From Thermoanaerobaculia bacterium (GTDB lineage: Bacteria > Acidobacteriota > Thermoanaerobaculia > UBA5066): a stretch of 64,000 nucleotides of DNA. Each line of letters starts with the position of its first letter. The stretch's first letter is position 1. Both the position numbers and the translations under genes were made by a program. Location: the NCBI GenBank assembly GCA_022071945.1, contig JAJVIN010000029.1, positions 64,390 through 128,389 on the forward strand, in the 5' to 3' direction. A model generated the notes under the pieces. The model saw only the letters and a program-made list of their open reading frames with translations. It did not search any database and was not told where the DNA came from. Positions 26,232 through 35,302 of the stretch are shown here, piece after piece.

Positions 26232-29200
26232 TCACTTCTTCTTCTTCTCGGCGGTGAAGGAAAACGTGAACTTCCCGTAGCCGCTCCGGATGCGGATCCC
26301 GTTCGAGAAGCGGCTGATGAGCCGCTGCCAGCCGGTGACCTCGAACGAATCCTCGCCCTCGAATCCCGAGGTCAGAAAGACGCTCGGGCTCAGCGATCCT
26401 CCGATGGGGCGCGTCTCCGGAACGGGATTGCCCACCTGCTTGCCATCCACAGCCGTGAAGAGCGGCATGTACATGTCGCGGCCCCAGCCGCCAACGGTCG
26501 CCGTCCCGTTTGGCGCGTTCATCCTCATGTCGAGCGTCAGTTTCCTGTACCGCCCCTCGTCCTTTCCGAGCTTCACGGAATAGGCAGTCTCGACGAAGAC
26601 CGCAAACGACCGTGCGCTACCCGCGCAGGCCTTGATCGACGCCAGCCGGTCTCCCGCGAAGTTGATGACCGTGCAGGGTCTCCCGCACGGACAACGGTCA
26701 GGAGTGATGACGGTCCGTCCGGCCGTTCCCAAGAGCGCCGGGGCCTGCAATTGCACTTCCTGGTTCCCCGAGACGTCGTAGATGCTCTCGAACATGTTGC
26801 CGACCGAGAATCCCGCCCGGAACCGCTTGTTTCTTGGATTGCTGGGATCCCCGTCGCTCTTCAGGAGGACCTCGAACTCACCCAGGATCTGGCGAGTGGC
26901 CGAATAGCCTCCGGCCACGTCCAGGTTCTCGAACACCAGCATCCTTCCGCGGAGCGGCTGCAAGGCCCAGGTGTCCTCGCCCGCCATGTACGGTCCCTGC
27001 TGCAGAAAAGCGAAGAACTTCGGATCGGACGACTCGGTGTACTTGATGTAAGTCCCGAAGACGGGATCCCGGTCTCCCCTCGAGACGAAGTAGTAATCGA
27101 AGAAATCCGCCCGGCAAACCGGGACCTTGCGGGCCTCGGCGCTGATTCCTCCGAGGTTCTCGGAAAGGCGCTGGACGTGCTCCCTCAGACCCTTCCGTTG
27201 CCGGGCGAGAACCTGCCTAAGGGCATCGGCGGCCTGGCCCCTCAGCGAGGCCGGGAGTTTTCGCGTGAACTTCGTCGTGACGATCCGGACGAACCTCGAC
27301 TCGAGGTAGTCCGCCAGGGCCGCGGAGGTCACGGCGTTCTCGAGGTAGGCATCGAATCTGATGTTCGCCCCTCCCGGCGGGATATTGTTCCCGTGTTCGG
27401 GGTTGAAAGGGATGAAGTTCTTCGTCCAGACTGGAATCGCCGGGCAGTGGGCCCGCGCGGACTCCACACCGGCGATCCAGTGAGAGAGAAGGGTCCCGAG
27501 TCCCGTCCGGACGAGTTCGGCGATCACCTCCCCCGGCGCGCCGAGCCGTAACGCCGTCGAGATCCCGTTCGCGACCCAGTCGATCCAGCCATCGATGTCT
27601 ATCGAGTGGGAGGCGAGACACTCGCAGACCAGGGGGTCGCTTGCCGCGCAGCCGGATTCCGTGCACGGGATCGCGGACTGAGATGGTGAACGTCTGGCAG
27701 CACCGCCGAACGTGCCGATACTCGCGTTCATGTTCGTCATCAGGGCGACGAAACGCGAAAGATCGGCTCGGGTCACCGTCACGAGAGGAGGCGACGGCTC
27801 ACCCTGGGACGGCAAGTCGGACGGCATCTGGGCGGAGTCCGACACCGCCAGGTCATCCGCGAGCTTCGAGAGGAGGGCGAGATAAGAGTCGAAGAGCGCT
27901 TCCTGAGTGGCGGTTGCCGAAGTCATCCCGGGGAGCCCGCGCTCTTGCTGGAACACGGCTCGCATGTCCGCCGTGCGCTGACCTAGGAAGGTCCGGAATG
28001 CCGCGACGGGGTCGCCGCTGAACGCCAGGGGCTTGATCGTGATCATGGCCTTCACGGACGGAAGCTGAGGGTCGTCCGAAACGATCGACGCCACACCGGT
28101 CCGATAGCCTTCGGGACTCCCCGAGTCGGGGATGTAGGGCATGAGGAAGGTGAAGACTCCGGGAGTGGAGGTCGGGTGAAGGTCCAGGCCGAAGCGCCAG
28201 CCATCCGCGAACTCGAGAGTCAGGTCGGAGTAGCGGCCGGGCTCGAAGATGTTCGCGAAGCGAACCTGGCCGGCCGCGAGGGGCGCCAGTTCTGACGGGG
28301 TCAGCCCGAACGCCGGAGTTCCCGCGGGAACGGTGACCGTGCGGCTCACCGATCCGCACGGACCCGCGGCGGTGATCTTGACGACACGAGGAGCGGTCGC
28401 CGGCTCGATGTTGAAGCGGCCGAATCCGTACGGCACGATTCCCGCCGAGGGCTCGACTGAGACGGAGGTCGCGCCGGTCGAATCGACGTCGAGATTCCCG
28501 TAGTTCCCTGGCGTGACGAACCCGGGCCAGAGGGTGACGGCAGAAATCGCCGGTCTTTGGCACGTGGATGCCTCGTCGTGGTCCACGGGCGACACGACCG
28601 CGTCGCCGGTCTCGTTGTCGATCACGCTCGAGTAGGCGTCCATCGAGCCTTCCAGCACGTCGATGAAGAGCGAGGATTCCGCGGGGATCTCGACACCAGG
28701 GAAGAGAGAACCGAGTCCGGGCTGGCGCCAGGAAGAAGGCTCGAGCCGCAAATCAGGGACGCTCCCCAGGATCTCACCCGACGGTCCCCGGAGCGTCAGC
28801 TGGGCGAGCGCTCCGTCCGGGCCCGCGAGGAGACCGATGTTGGTCCGGTACCCGGGCCGGTCCGAGGACTGAACGAGTCCGGCGAAGATTCCCGTGTCTC
28901 CTTCGATCAGGAACGCGTCTTCGGGAACGCCCGCCTGGAAGGCGCCGAACGTACCGGGCTCCCCCGATCGCTTGACGTTCGAGGTCCGAGCCACGACGAG
29001 GATGGGCTGGTCACTGTCGAGCCGCAACGCGCCCGTCGTTCCCTCGGGCGCCCCGAAAAGCGAGCCGAGCACATCCGTGATCTCGCGTAGCTCCCCGGGC
29101 CGGAGACTGATCTCCACGGCGGAGGCCACAAACCCGATCGGCGTCACGCGGACCTTGACGGTGGGCGACAGGTCGTCGAGGTTCATGAGCCGAACGTCTG

Positions 29201-30038
29201 TCCGGTAGAAGGTCTCGCCGAGCCCGCTCGCTTTCGCGACTCCGTTGACGTAGACCGTTCTCGCGCTGACGGGCGCGAGCGTCGCCGGGACGGCGATGCC
29301 GTCGCCCGTCACGTTGTCCACGACGCTCGCGAAGGCCAGCCCGCGCCCGTCGAAGTTCTGCAACTCGGCCCACGCCTTTCCCAGATCCGCGGTCTCCCCT
29401 TGCAGCATGTCCGCGACCGAGAACTGGACCACGCGTGCCGACTCGGCGCTGTCGACCTGGCGGGACCAGTACCCGTTCGGCGTTCGCAGCCCCACGGAGG
29501 CTCCCGAGTAGGGTGTCGCGAAGAAGACGAGGAGGTTCGTCCGGTAGTCCCTCGCCGGATCAGCGGAGTGCGAGACCCACGGAATGTAGAAGAAGGGCGC
29601 GACGGAATCCGTGTTCTCGAGCAGCTGGTCATGGCGAACGGCCGTGAGAGCGGTTCCGAACGTACCGGGCGGAGCCGCATCGTTGTACGTGCTGGCACGA
29701 AATGAGAGGGGCTCTTCCGATTCGATCTCGAGGACCCCCGCGCCCTCAATTCCCCACAGCTCGGCAAGGGCGTTCTTCATCCCGATCGTCCCTCGCGCGG
29801 CCAGTGGCCTCGACGTCTCGGGAGGAGTCTCTCCGGTGAACGGCACGAAGCGGAACCGGACGGTCGTCGCGACATCCCCCCTGCTCAGGATGTGAAGCTC
29901 GGTCGAGAAGTGCGTTCCGCGCGCACCCGGTGCATTCGCCGCTCCCCCGAGATACCAGACAGCCGCTTCCGCGTGCGCGACGAAGCAGACGGCAAGACAA
30001 GAGACGAGGCCGCAAGAGAACTGTCGCCGCGACGTCAT
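26232..30038 (-). CDS. Large secreted protein with repeated beta domains, function unknown
   Basis: 1,268 residues beginning with a Sec signal peptide (hydrophobic SCGLVSCLAVCFVAHAEA). From about residue 30 to 480 four related modules of about 110 residues alternate, each with phrases like YRTNIGLL, GSVPDLRLEP, SLFG and SVIDNETGDAVV; the second half is different and mostly helical, with cysteines (CTESGCAASDPLVCECLASH) near 790. The C-terminus ends in AEKKKK. I recognise no catalytic motif. Such module series occur in surface or extracellular proteins of Acidobacteriota-type genomes, and an adhesive or structural role is possible. Flanked by non-coding gaps of 62 and 180 bases, so probably transcribed alone. 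Confidence 0.75.
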   Translation of the reverse strand: MTSRRQFSCGLVSCLAVCFVAHAEAAVWYLGGAANAPGARGTHFSTELHILSRGDVATTVRFRFVPFTGETPPETSRPLAARGTIGMKNALAELWGIEGAGVLEIESEEPLSFRASTYNDAAPPGTFGTALTAVRHDQLLENTDSVAPFFYIPWVSHSADPARDYRTNLLVFFATPYSGASVGLRTPNGYWSRQVDSAESARVVQFSVADMLQGETADLGKAWAELQNFDGRGLAFASVVDNVTGDGIAVPATLAPVSARTVYVNGVAKASGLGETFYRTDVRLMNLDDLSPTVKVRVTPIGFVASAVEISLRPGELREITDVLGSLFGAPEGTTGALRLDSDQPILVVARTSNVKRSGEPGTFGAFQAGVPEDAFLIEGDTGIFAGLVQSSDRPGYRTNIGLLAGPDGALAQLTLRGPSGEILGSVPDLRLEPSSWRQPGLGSLFPGVEIPAESSLFIDVLEGSMDAYSSVIDNETGDAVVSPVDHDEASTCQRPAISAVTLWPGFVTPGNYGNLDVDSTGATSVSVEPSAGIVPYGFGRFNIEPATAPRVVKITAAGPCGSVSRTVTVPAGTPAFGLTPSELAPLAAGQVRFANIFEPGRYSDLTLEFADGWRFGLDLHPTSTPGVFTFLMPYIPDSGSPEGYRTGVASIVSDDPQLPSVKAMITIKPLAFSGDPVAAFRTFLGQRTADMRAVFQQERGLPGMTSATATQEALFDSYLALLSKLADDLAVSDSAQMPSDLPSQGEPSPPLVTVTRADLSRFVALMTNMNASIGTFGGAARRSPSQSAIPCTESGCAASDPLVCECLASHSIDIDGWIDWVANGISTALRLGAPGEVIAELVRTGLGTLLSHWIAGVESARAHCPAIPVWTKNFIPFNPEHGNNIPPGGANIRFDAYLENAVTSAALADYLESRFVRIVTTKFTRKLPASLRGQAADALRQVLARQRKGLREHVQRLSENLGGISAEARKVPVCRADFFDYYFVSRGDRDPVFGTYIKYTESSDPKFFAFLQQGPYMAGEDTWALQPLRGRMLVFENLDVAGGYSATRQILGEFEVLLKSDGDPSNPRNKRFRAGFSVGNMFESIYDVSGNQEVQLQAPALLGTAGRTVITPDRCPCGRPCTVINFAGDRLASIKACAGSARSFAVFVETAYSVKLGKDEGRYRKLTLDMRMNAPNGTATVGGWGRDMYMPLFTAVDGKQVGNPVPETRPIGGSLSPSVFLTSGFEGEDSFEVTGWQRLISRFSNGIRIRSGYGKFTFSFTAEKKKK

Positions 30039-30218
30039 GAGGACCTCCCCGGGTTCGACTCGAAGTTGAGAACGGATCTTATCTCGCGGGCCCGGGAAAG
30101 CGAGGCGTCCTCGTCACCACGTTCGCCGGCAAGAGTGCGGAGACCGGGAACGCGGATGGGCCGGGAGACGAGGCCGGCACCTCTTCAAGCCGAAGGACCC
30201 ATCAGGCCCCCCAGGTCA

Positions 30219-30770
30219 TCAGATTGAAGGCGACCGAGGCGGTAGGGAGCGCTCCTCTCGCTCGAGCCACCGGCGGAACTCGGACTCGACCTGGAGCAGC
30301 GTCGCGAGTTCGAGGGAGCGCGGCCGCACTTCCGGGTAGCGTCTCACGAGCCGCGCGACGTCCCAGAGGTCCTTCGGCCCTCCCGCCTCCAGCTTGAGAC
30401 GGATCAGGTCCGCAAGGCTGACCACCGGAATGGCGGCTCCCGCAAGTTCCGGCGGAGAGATCTCGACCGTGGAAAACGGGCGCGCCCCTCGAGGCGCCAG
30501 GATCTGAAACGGGACTCCCTCGAGTTCCCCCTGAACCACCCAGGGAAGGTCTCCGCTCAGAGGGTCGCCGACCCGGGTCTCGAACGTGAGGCCGGCACTC
30601 CGCAGCATCTCTTCCACGTTCTCCCGGGGTTGGGTGGTCACGAAATCGACGTCACGAGTCGCCCGGATCTCCCCCCAGGCCGCCACCGCAAGTCCGCCCG
30701 CAAGGCCGGATCCTCTTCCCAGAAGTCCGGCGAGCTTCTGCGCGACCCGAACGAGACGGCCCGGCTTCAC
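30219..30770 (-). CDS. Nucleotidyltransferase, AbiEii/AbiGii toxin-like
   Basis: 183 residues with the minimal nucleotidyltransferase core: GGLAVAAWGEIRATRDVDFV supplies the Gly-rich helix and the metal-binding Asp pair (DVD), and SLADLIRLKLEAG.KDLWDV is the typical downstream helix of AbiEii-type toxins. These enzymes transfer nucleotides to tRNA or other targets and often act in toxin-antitoxin or abortive-infection pairs. I start at the GTG at 30770, which overlaps the stop of the small upstream gene (GTGA); the longer frame upstream is coding in another frame. Lacks the long C-terminal domain of full-size AbiEii, so it is a short version. Confidence 0.75.
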   Translation of the reverse strand: MKPGRLVRVAQKLAGLLGRGSGLAGGLAVAAWGEIRATRDVDFVTTQPRENVEEMLRSAGLTFETRVGDPLSGDLPWVVQGELEGVPFQILAPRGARPFSTVEISPPELAGAAIPVVSLADLIRLKLEAGGPKDLWDVARLVRRYPEVRPRSLELATLLQVESEFRRWLEREERSLPPRSPSI

Positions 30771-30934
30771 CGTGGAAGGTCCTCGGGGGGGCCCGGCTCG
30801 CGACTCCCGCCGGTCGCAGCCAGCCCCTCCGCCAGAAGTTCGCACTCCTCCAGGAGTTCGTCCGCCAGGCACATGTTCTCCCACATCGAGATGGGGTCGA
30901 TCCGGCCCGGCGCCGGGGCGGAGTCCTCGGCCAT
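30767..30934 (-). CDS. Small acidic protein coupled to the nucleotidyltransferase, possible antitoxin
   Basis: 55 residues from the ATG at 30934, which has an AGGGAG site just upstream; an in-frame GTG lies at 30955. Acidic helix WENMCLADELLEECELLAEG with two flanking Pro-rich ends. I do not recognise it. It overlaps the nucleotidyltransferase start by four bases, the arrangement of toxin-antitoxin pairs, but it lacks an evident DNA-binding domain. Confidence 0.6.
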   Translation of the reverse strand: MAEDSAPAPGRIDPISMWENMCLADELLEECELLAEGLAATGGSREPGPPEDLPR

Positions 30935-31067
30935 TTGCTCTCCCTTGCTGGCCACGAATCCAGTTTCTCATGGGGTCCGGGAAAGAGCCGTACCCCCCTC
31001 GCTTCTGCAGTGATCGCCATCACTGTCATCGATCCCGGGCGGCCCTATTCTTCTTGTGGAGGACACG

Positions 31068-31916
31068 ATGTTCCTGCGGCAGCGAACGGCTACGAGGACG
31101 GGTTCGTTCGGAGCTCTGTTCGTCTCCGTGGTCCTTTGCTCCTCGACACCCCTTCACGCGGACCGGCGCGACCAGCGCTCCGCCGATTCCTACAGCGACG
31201 CGGTCTCGCTGATCGTCCGCGGAAAGAACCAGGAGGCCATACCTCTCCTCCTGGGCGTGCTGTGGAGAGGCGCGCGCGAACCGAACGAGAGTCAGGGATC
31301 ACAGACCCGGTTCCTCGTCTACCGGTACGACCCTTACTACTGGCTGGGGATCGCGTTCATGGAATCGGGAGACGACGAACGGGCTCTCCTGTGTTTCGGC
31401 AAGTCCGAGCTGTACGGCGTCATACGGAAGTGGCCGGACTGGTACGCGGACCTCGCCAGGCGCCAGGAGGAGCTGCAGCGCCGCTTTCCGGCCCCGATGA
31501 GCGGGCCGCCGCCCCTGCCCACCTGTATCCGTCGCGAGCGGGAGCGGTTTGACTCCTCCTGCCTTTCCATCCTGTCGGGGATCTTCGGGGACCATTCGTT
31601 CGCGACACCCGCTGAGGAGCTCTTCGTCCAGGGCGAGCTTGCCTTCCTGGCGAGGCGCAACCACCTCGCCGCGGGCTTCTTCAGGCAAGCGCTCGAGGAG
31701 GATTCGAAAGAGACCCTGGCGAGCTTCAGGTACCGGGCATTGAGCGCGGAAGACTACCTGCCCCACTTCTACCTCGGACTGGCGCTCGCCGAGCTTGGCA
31801 GTAAGGACGAGGCCCGAGCGGAGCTCGAGGAATCGAGACGGCAAATCGTCTCGCTTCACCGTCCCGCGGTGCGGCGGGTCCTGGAGAAGGCGCTGACGCG
31901 GGTTGGCGGCACGTAG
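31068..31916 (+). CDS. Secreted TPR-like protein, function unknown
   Basis: 282 residues with an N-terminal signal peptide (SFGALFVSVVLCSSTPLHA). Residues about 40-110 and 190-275 contain helix pairs in the style of tetratricopeptide repeats (YYWLGIAFMESGDDERALLCF; PHFYLGLALAELGSKDEAR), so it is probably a periplasmic scaffold binding other proteins. The ATG at 31068 has GGAGG five bases upstream; a GTG at 31056 is less likely. The middle holds a Cys-containing segment (CIRRERERFDSSCLSIL). No partner can be named. Confidence 0.72.
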   Translation: MFLRQRTATRTGSFGALFVSVVLCSSTPLHADRRDQRSADSYSDAVSLIVRGKNQEAIPLLLGVLWRGAREPNESQGSQTRFLVYRYDPYYWLGIAFMESGDDERALLCFGKSELYGVIRKWPDWYADLARRQEELQRRFPAPMSGPPPLPTCIRRERERFDSSCLSILSGIFGDHSFATPAEELFVQGELAFLARRNHLAAGFFRQALEEDSKETLASFRYRALSAEDYLPHFYLGLALAELGSKDEARAELEESRRQIVSLHRPAVRRVLEKALTRVGGT

Positions 31917-31984
31917 GCATCCACGGACCGAACATCCGCGAGGGTCCGGACATGCATCCCTCGATTCTGTGTAACCTTGGGGGC

Positions 31985-33181
31985 ATGTCCCAACCCGCGT
32001 ACGAGAGAGAGCCCTACCGGCAAGAGTTCGTTTCGACCCTCCAGCGAACCGGAACGGAGAAGAACCGTCCCTTCGCGGTCCTCGCCGACACGATCTTCTA
32101 TCCCGAGGGCGGCGGCCAGCCCGCTGACCGCGGGGCCATCAACGGAATCGCCGTGACGGACGTCCAGAAGCGCGAGGGGGAGATCCGGCACTACCTCGCG
32201 GCGCCCATGGAGGCTGGCGTGGCCGAGCTGAAGCTGGATTGGAACCGCCGGTTCGACCACATGCAGCAGCACACGGGGCAGCACTTGCTGACCGCCGTCG
32301 CCCAGGACCGGTTTTCCCTGGCGACGACGGCCTTCCACCTCGGCGAATCCACGTGCGACATCGAGGTCGACAGTGCGTCCGTCGACCTCGGTGTGATGGA
32401 GGAACTGGAAGAGGCGGTCGCGGCAGAAATTCGCGCGGCCAGGCCCGTCTCCATCCGCTACGTCAAGCCGGAAGAAATGGAGTCCGCGCACGTTCGGACG
32501 CGAGGCCTTCCGGAGGGTTTCACCGGAGATGTCCGGCTCGTCGAGATCCGTGGAATCGACATCAACACTTGCGGTGGGACCCACCTCTCCTCCACATCCG
32601 AGATCGAGATGGTGAAGCTCCTCGGGAAAGAGTCGATCCGGGGCGGAACGCGGCTCTTCTTTGTCGCGGGTGGTCGCGCAAGGCGACGGCTCTCGGCCCA
32701 CGAAGTCAGAAACTCCGAACTCCGCAGCCTTCTCGGAGTCGCGGACGCGGACTTCGCCGGCACGGTCCGCGGAAGGCTCGAGGAGATCCGGCAGCTCTCC
32801 CGGTCTGTGCGAAGCCTGGAAGAAGAGCTGATCGCTCTGCGCGTCGAGTCCCTCCTTTCCAGTCCGAACCTCCTCCAGATCTCCGAGTTCGAACAGCGAG
32901 ACGGAGCCTTCCTGCAGAAGCTCGGGAGAAGCTACTCCGAGAGGGCTCCCGAAGACCGCGTTCTCTTTGCGACCTCCGTCGCGGAGGACAGCGTCTTCTT
33001 CGTCCTCGCGCTCGGCAAGGGCTCGAAACGCGAAGGGACCAGGCTCGTCAAGGAAGTGGCCCCGCTTCTCGGGGGCCGCGGCGGCGGCTCGGGACTCGTC
33101 TTCCAGGGCAAGGGCATTCTTGCCTCGGGCGTGGAGCAGGCCCGGAAGCTCCTCGCGGACCTGCTCGGCTCGGCCGGCTGA
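31985..33181 (+). CDS. Alanyl-tRNA editing protein AlaX-like, with DHHA1-type C-terminal domain
   Basis: 398 residues. Homologous to the editing part of alanyl-tRNA synthetase, which hydrolyses Ser-tRNA(Ala) or Gly-tRNA(Ala). The zinc-binding motifs HMQQHTGQH (HxxxH) and CGGTH are complete. After residue about 230 a coiled-coil-like linker (RGRLEEIRQLSRSVRSLEEE) leads to a DHHA1-type domain ending in GGRGGGSGLVFQGKG. This is the long AlaX layout. Start at 31985 follows a TTGGGGGC sequence; an earlier ATG at 31952 adds residues unlike the family. Confidence 0.92.
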   Translation: MSQPAYEREPYRQEFVSTLQRTGTEKNRPFAVLADTIFYPEGGGQPADRGAINGIAVTDVQKREGEIRHYLAAPMEAGVAELKLDWNRRFDHMQQHTGQHLLTAVAQDRFSLATTAFHLGESTCDIEVDSASVDLGVMEELEEAVAAEIRAARPVSIRYVKPEEMESAHVRTRGLPEGFTGDVRLVEIRGIDINTCGGTHLSSTSEIEMVKLLGKESIRGGTRLFFVAGGRARRRLSAHEVRNSELRSLLGVADADFAGTVRGRLEEIRQLSRSVRSLEEELIALRVESLLSSPNLLQISEFEQRDGAFLQKLGRSYSERAPEDRVLFATSVAEDSVFFVLALGKGSKREGTRLVKEVAPLLGGRGGGSGLVFQGKGILASGVEQARKLLADLLGSAG

Positions 33182-33454
33182 CCTCTCCGCGCCCTTCCGG
33201 GGCGGTAGTACGAGCCGCCAACCCTGTCTCCCCTTTTCCCGCACGTAACCGGCCTGAATCTTCTTCACGTTGTCCAGGTCGCCGGAATTCATGAGCGGAG
33301 TCCGGAAGGCGGCGAGGGCAAGTTCTGTCTCGGCATGGATCACCCTGGTGATTCCCCTTACCTATTCGAACTCTCCACGGAGCGGCGCTGCGCTACCGCG
33401 ACTCAAGAACGGTGCCTCTGGGAATGGCGCGGAATTGGCCTCTTCTCCCTTCCG

Positions 33455-34885
33455 TCACTCCTCGGATTCCGCCTGGGCCTGCACCTTCCCCGCATGCACG
33501 GCGCGTTTCAGAGCTGCGTGGTCTTTCTCGTTCTGGTCGGCGTAGGCCTTCGAGAAGGCGGTCACGGCCTCGTCGAAAACGTCGCTCTTGCCGAGGTAGC
33601 CGCTGAGGGCGACGGCAAGCCCCGAGCGGGAGTGTGACAGCGCGAGGGCCCGGCCACACCACGCGGCGTAGCTCCCCATCTCCACCGGCCCGAAGTTCTC
33701 CACCCTGAGGCTGATCTTGATGTCCCTCAGCTGGCGCACGAAGTAGTGAAGCCCCTCTTGCCCCTCCGTCCAGCCGAGGAACATGTCGCTGGCGGGCTGC
33801 ATCAGGCGGTAGCCGTTCACGACGCGCTGGCCGTGGTTGGGGAAGGGGCTCGCCCCGGCGAAGGGTTCCAGGACCGAGGCCCGAGCTTCTTTCACCTGAA
33901 GAAAGAGGGGGTCCCCCTCGCCCGCGGTGAAGAGGATGACCCAGCAGCGGGTCCCCACGCTCCCGATGCCCACCACCTTGATGGCCACGTCGAGAATCCG
34001 GTAGCGGTCAAAGAGGGACTGGTAGGAGGCCGGGAGGGTGCTCCTGTACATCTCGATCGCGGCCGACACGGACGGAGTGATGACCCCTGGGGGGACTTCC
34101 TGCGCGTGGAAGATGGTGGGCAACTGGTCCTTGATGAACGGCTGGTCGCCCCTGTGCTCGACGAGCTTGGGGAAGAGATCCTCGGCGATGGACTTCGCCC
34201 GCTCCTTCTGGAGGCGATTCTGGGCCCTCTTCCTGATGCTCGGATCCTGGATACCCGCCACCAGGTCATCAGCCCTCATGCTCGTGTACCACAGTTCGAG
34301 CGTCCTGAAGGTGGAGAACTCGGCCACCGACTCTCGGTACGTTCTCACGCAGGTGCGAACCGCGTCCGCCGCCTGGGCATCGCTCATGCCGTTGTCCCTG
34401 CAGGCCACCACGAAGCTCGCCGCAAGTCGCTTCACGTCCCATTCCCAGGGGGCCGGGAGCGTCTCGTCGAGGTCGTTGATGGAGAAGATGACGTGCCGCT
34501 CCGGGGTGGCAAAGCCCCCGAAATTGCAGAGGTGGGCGTCGCCACAGCACTGGACGCGCAGGCCAGAAACAGGAGTCGTCGCGAGATCCGACGCCATGGT
34601 CAGGGCCGCTCCCCGGAAGAAGGTGAAGGCAGACCGAACCATGCGCCCGTGGCGAAGCGGGAGGAGATCGGGAACGCGCCCCTTCTCGGCCTGCAAGACC
34701 AGTTCGACGGCGTCAGGCCGGCCCGCCGGGGCCTTCCAGGCGGCGTGGGAGGTCCGAGGACACTTCTCACGCAGGGCCTTCCCAGCAGCATAGCGCTCCG
34801 CCCGGGAAGGAATGGCCTCCCGAACTGCTGGCGACTCCGGTGCGGGCGTCCTTGCCACGCGACTCTTACGTGCTCTCGCGGCCAT
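33455..34885 (-). CDS. DUF2252 family protein (kinase-like fold), function unknown
   Basis: 476 residues. Matches DUF2252: FPPLRHGRM-type N-terminal segment (LLPLRHGRMVRSAFTFFRG), the central VQCCGDAHLCNFGGF and SINDLDETLPAPWEWDVKRLAAS, which resemble the catalytic loop region of aminoglycoside phosphotransferase-like folds, and WTEGQEGLHYFVRQLRD near the end. The role of the family is not established. I start at the ATG at 34885, which follows GAGGAGG by five bases. The N-terminal 20 residues are basic and Ala-rich, like many actinobacterial and acidobacterial cytosolic proteins. Stands alone. Confidence 0.88.
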   Translation of the reverse strand: MAARARKSRVARTPAPESPAVREAIPSRAERYAAGKALREKCPRTSHAAWKAPAGRPDAVELVLQAEKGRVPDLLPLRHGRMVRSAFTFFRGAALTMASDLATTPVSGLRVQCCGDAHLCNFGGFATPERHVIFSINDLDETLPAPWEWDVKRLAASFVVACRDNGMSDAQAADAVRTCVRTYRESVAEFSTFRTLELWYTSMRADDLVAGIQDPSIRKRAQNRLQKERAKSIAEDLFPKLVEHRGDQPFIKDQLPTIFHAQEVPPGVITPSVSAAIEMYRSTLPASYQSLFDRYRILDVAIKVVGIGSVGTRCWVILFTAGEGDPLFLQVKEARASVLEPFAGASPFPNHGQRVVNGYRLMQPASDMFLGWTEGQEGLHYFVRQLRDIKISLRVENFGPVEMGSYAAWCGRALALSHSRSGLAVALSGYLGKSDVFDEAVTAFSKAYADQNEKDHAALKRAVHAGKVQAQAESEE

Positions 34886-35302
34886 GGGATCCTCCTCGAA
34901 GTGCGTCCTGTCCACGATGGTGCCGCGACAAGTGCCGCGGCGCCACGAAGGGGCTGAGCAGATTCGAGCCGATGTTAGCGAGTTTCGCGTCGGGGTGGTG
35001 TTGAACACCGAGACGGGGTCTCCTGCCATGGGGGCATTGCAGATCCCGTCGAGTCCCCGCTCCTGGTCTGCCCTGCCCACCTGGTCAGCCCTGGGCTCCG
35101 CCTCTCCCTCGAACGGTCCCGTCCGTCCGTCACCGCCACTCTTTGCCGGTCGCTCCCGCCCTTACCCGTTCGCGATCCTTCCCTCGCTCTCGGACGAGGG
35201 AGCGGGGGCGAGCGACGATAGACTGCGGAGACTTGATCTCCTCGCGGATGAACGAGGACGAGACCTCGAGACCTCGCAAGCGAGGCTGAAGGAGGATGTC
35301 CC
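34886..35302. other. Non-coding divergent region between the DUF2252 and glycosyltransferase genes
   Basis: 417 bases with no gene I can support. It should hold promoters for both flanking genes. GC-rich with short self-complementary patches; no repeat or RNA motif that I can name. Confidence 0.5.
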
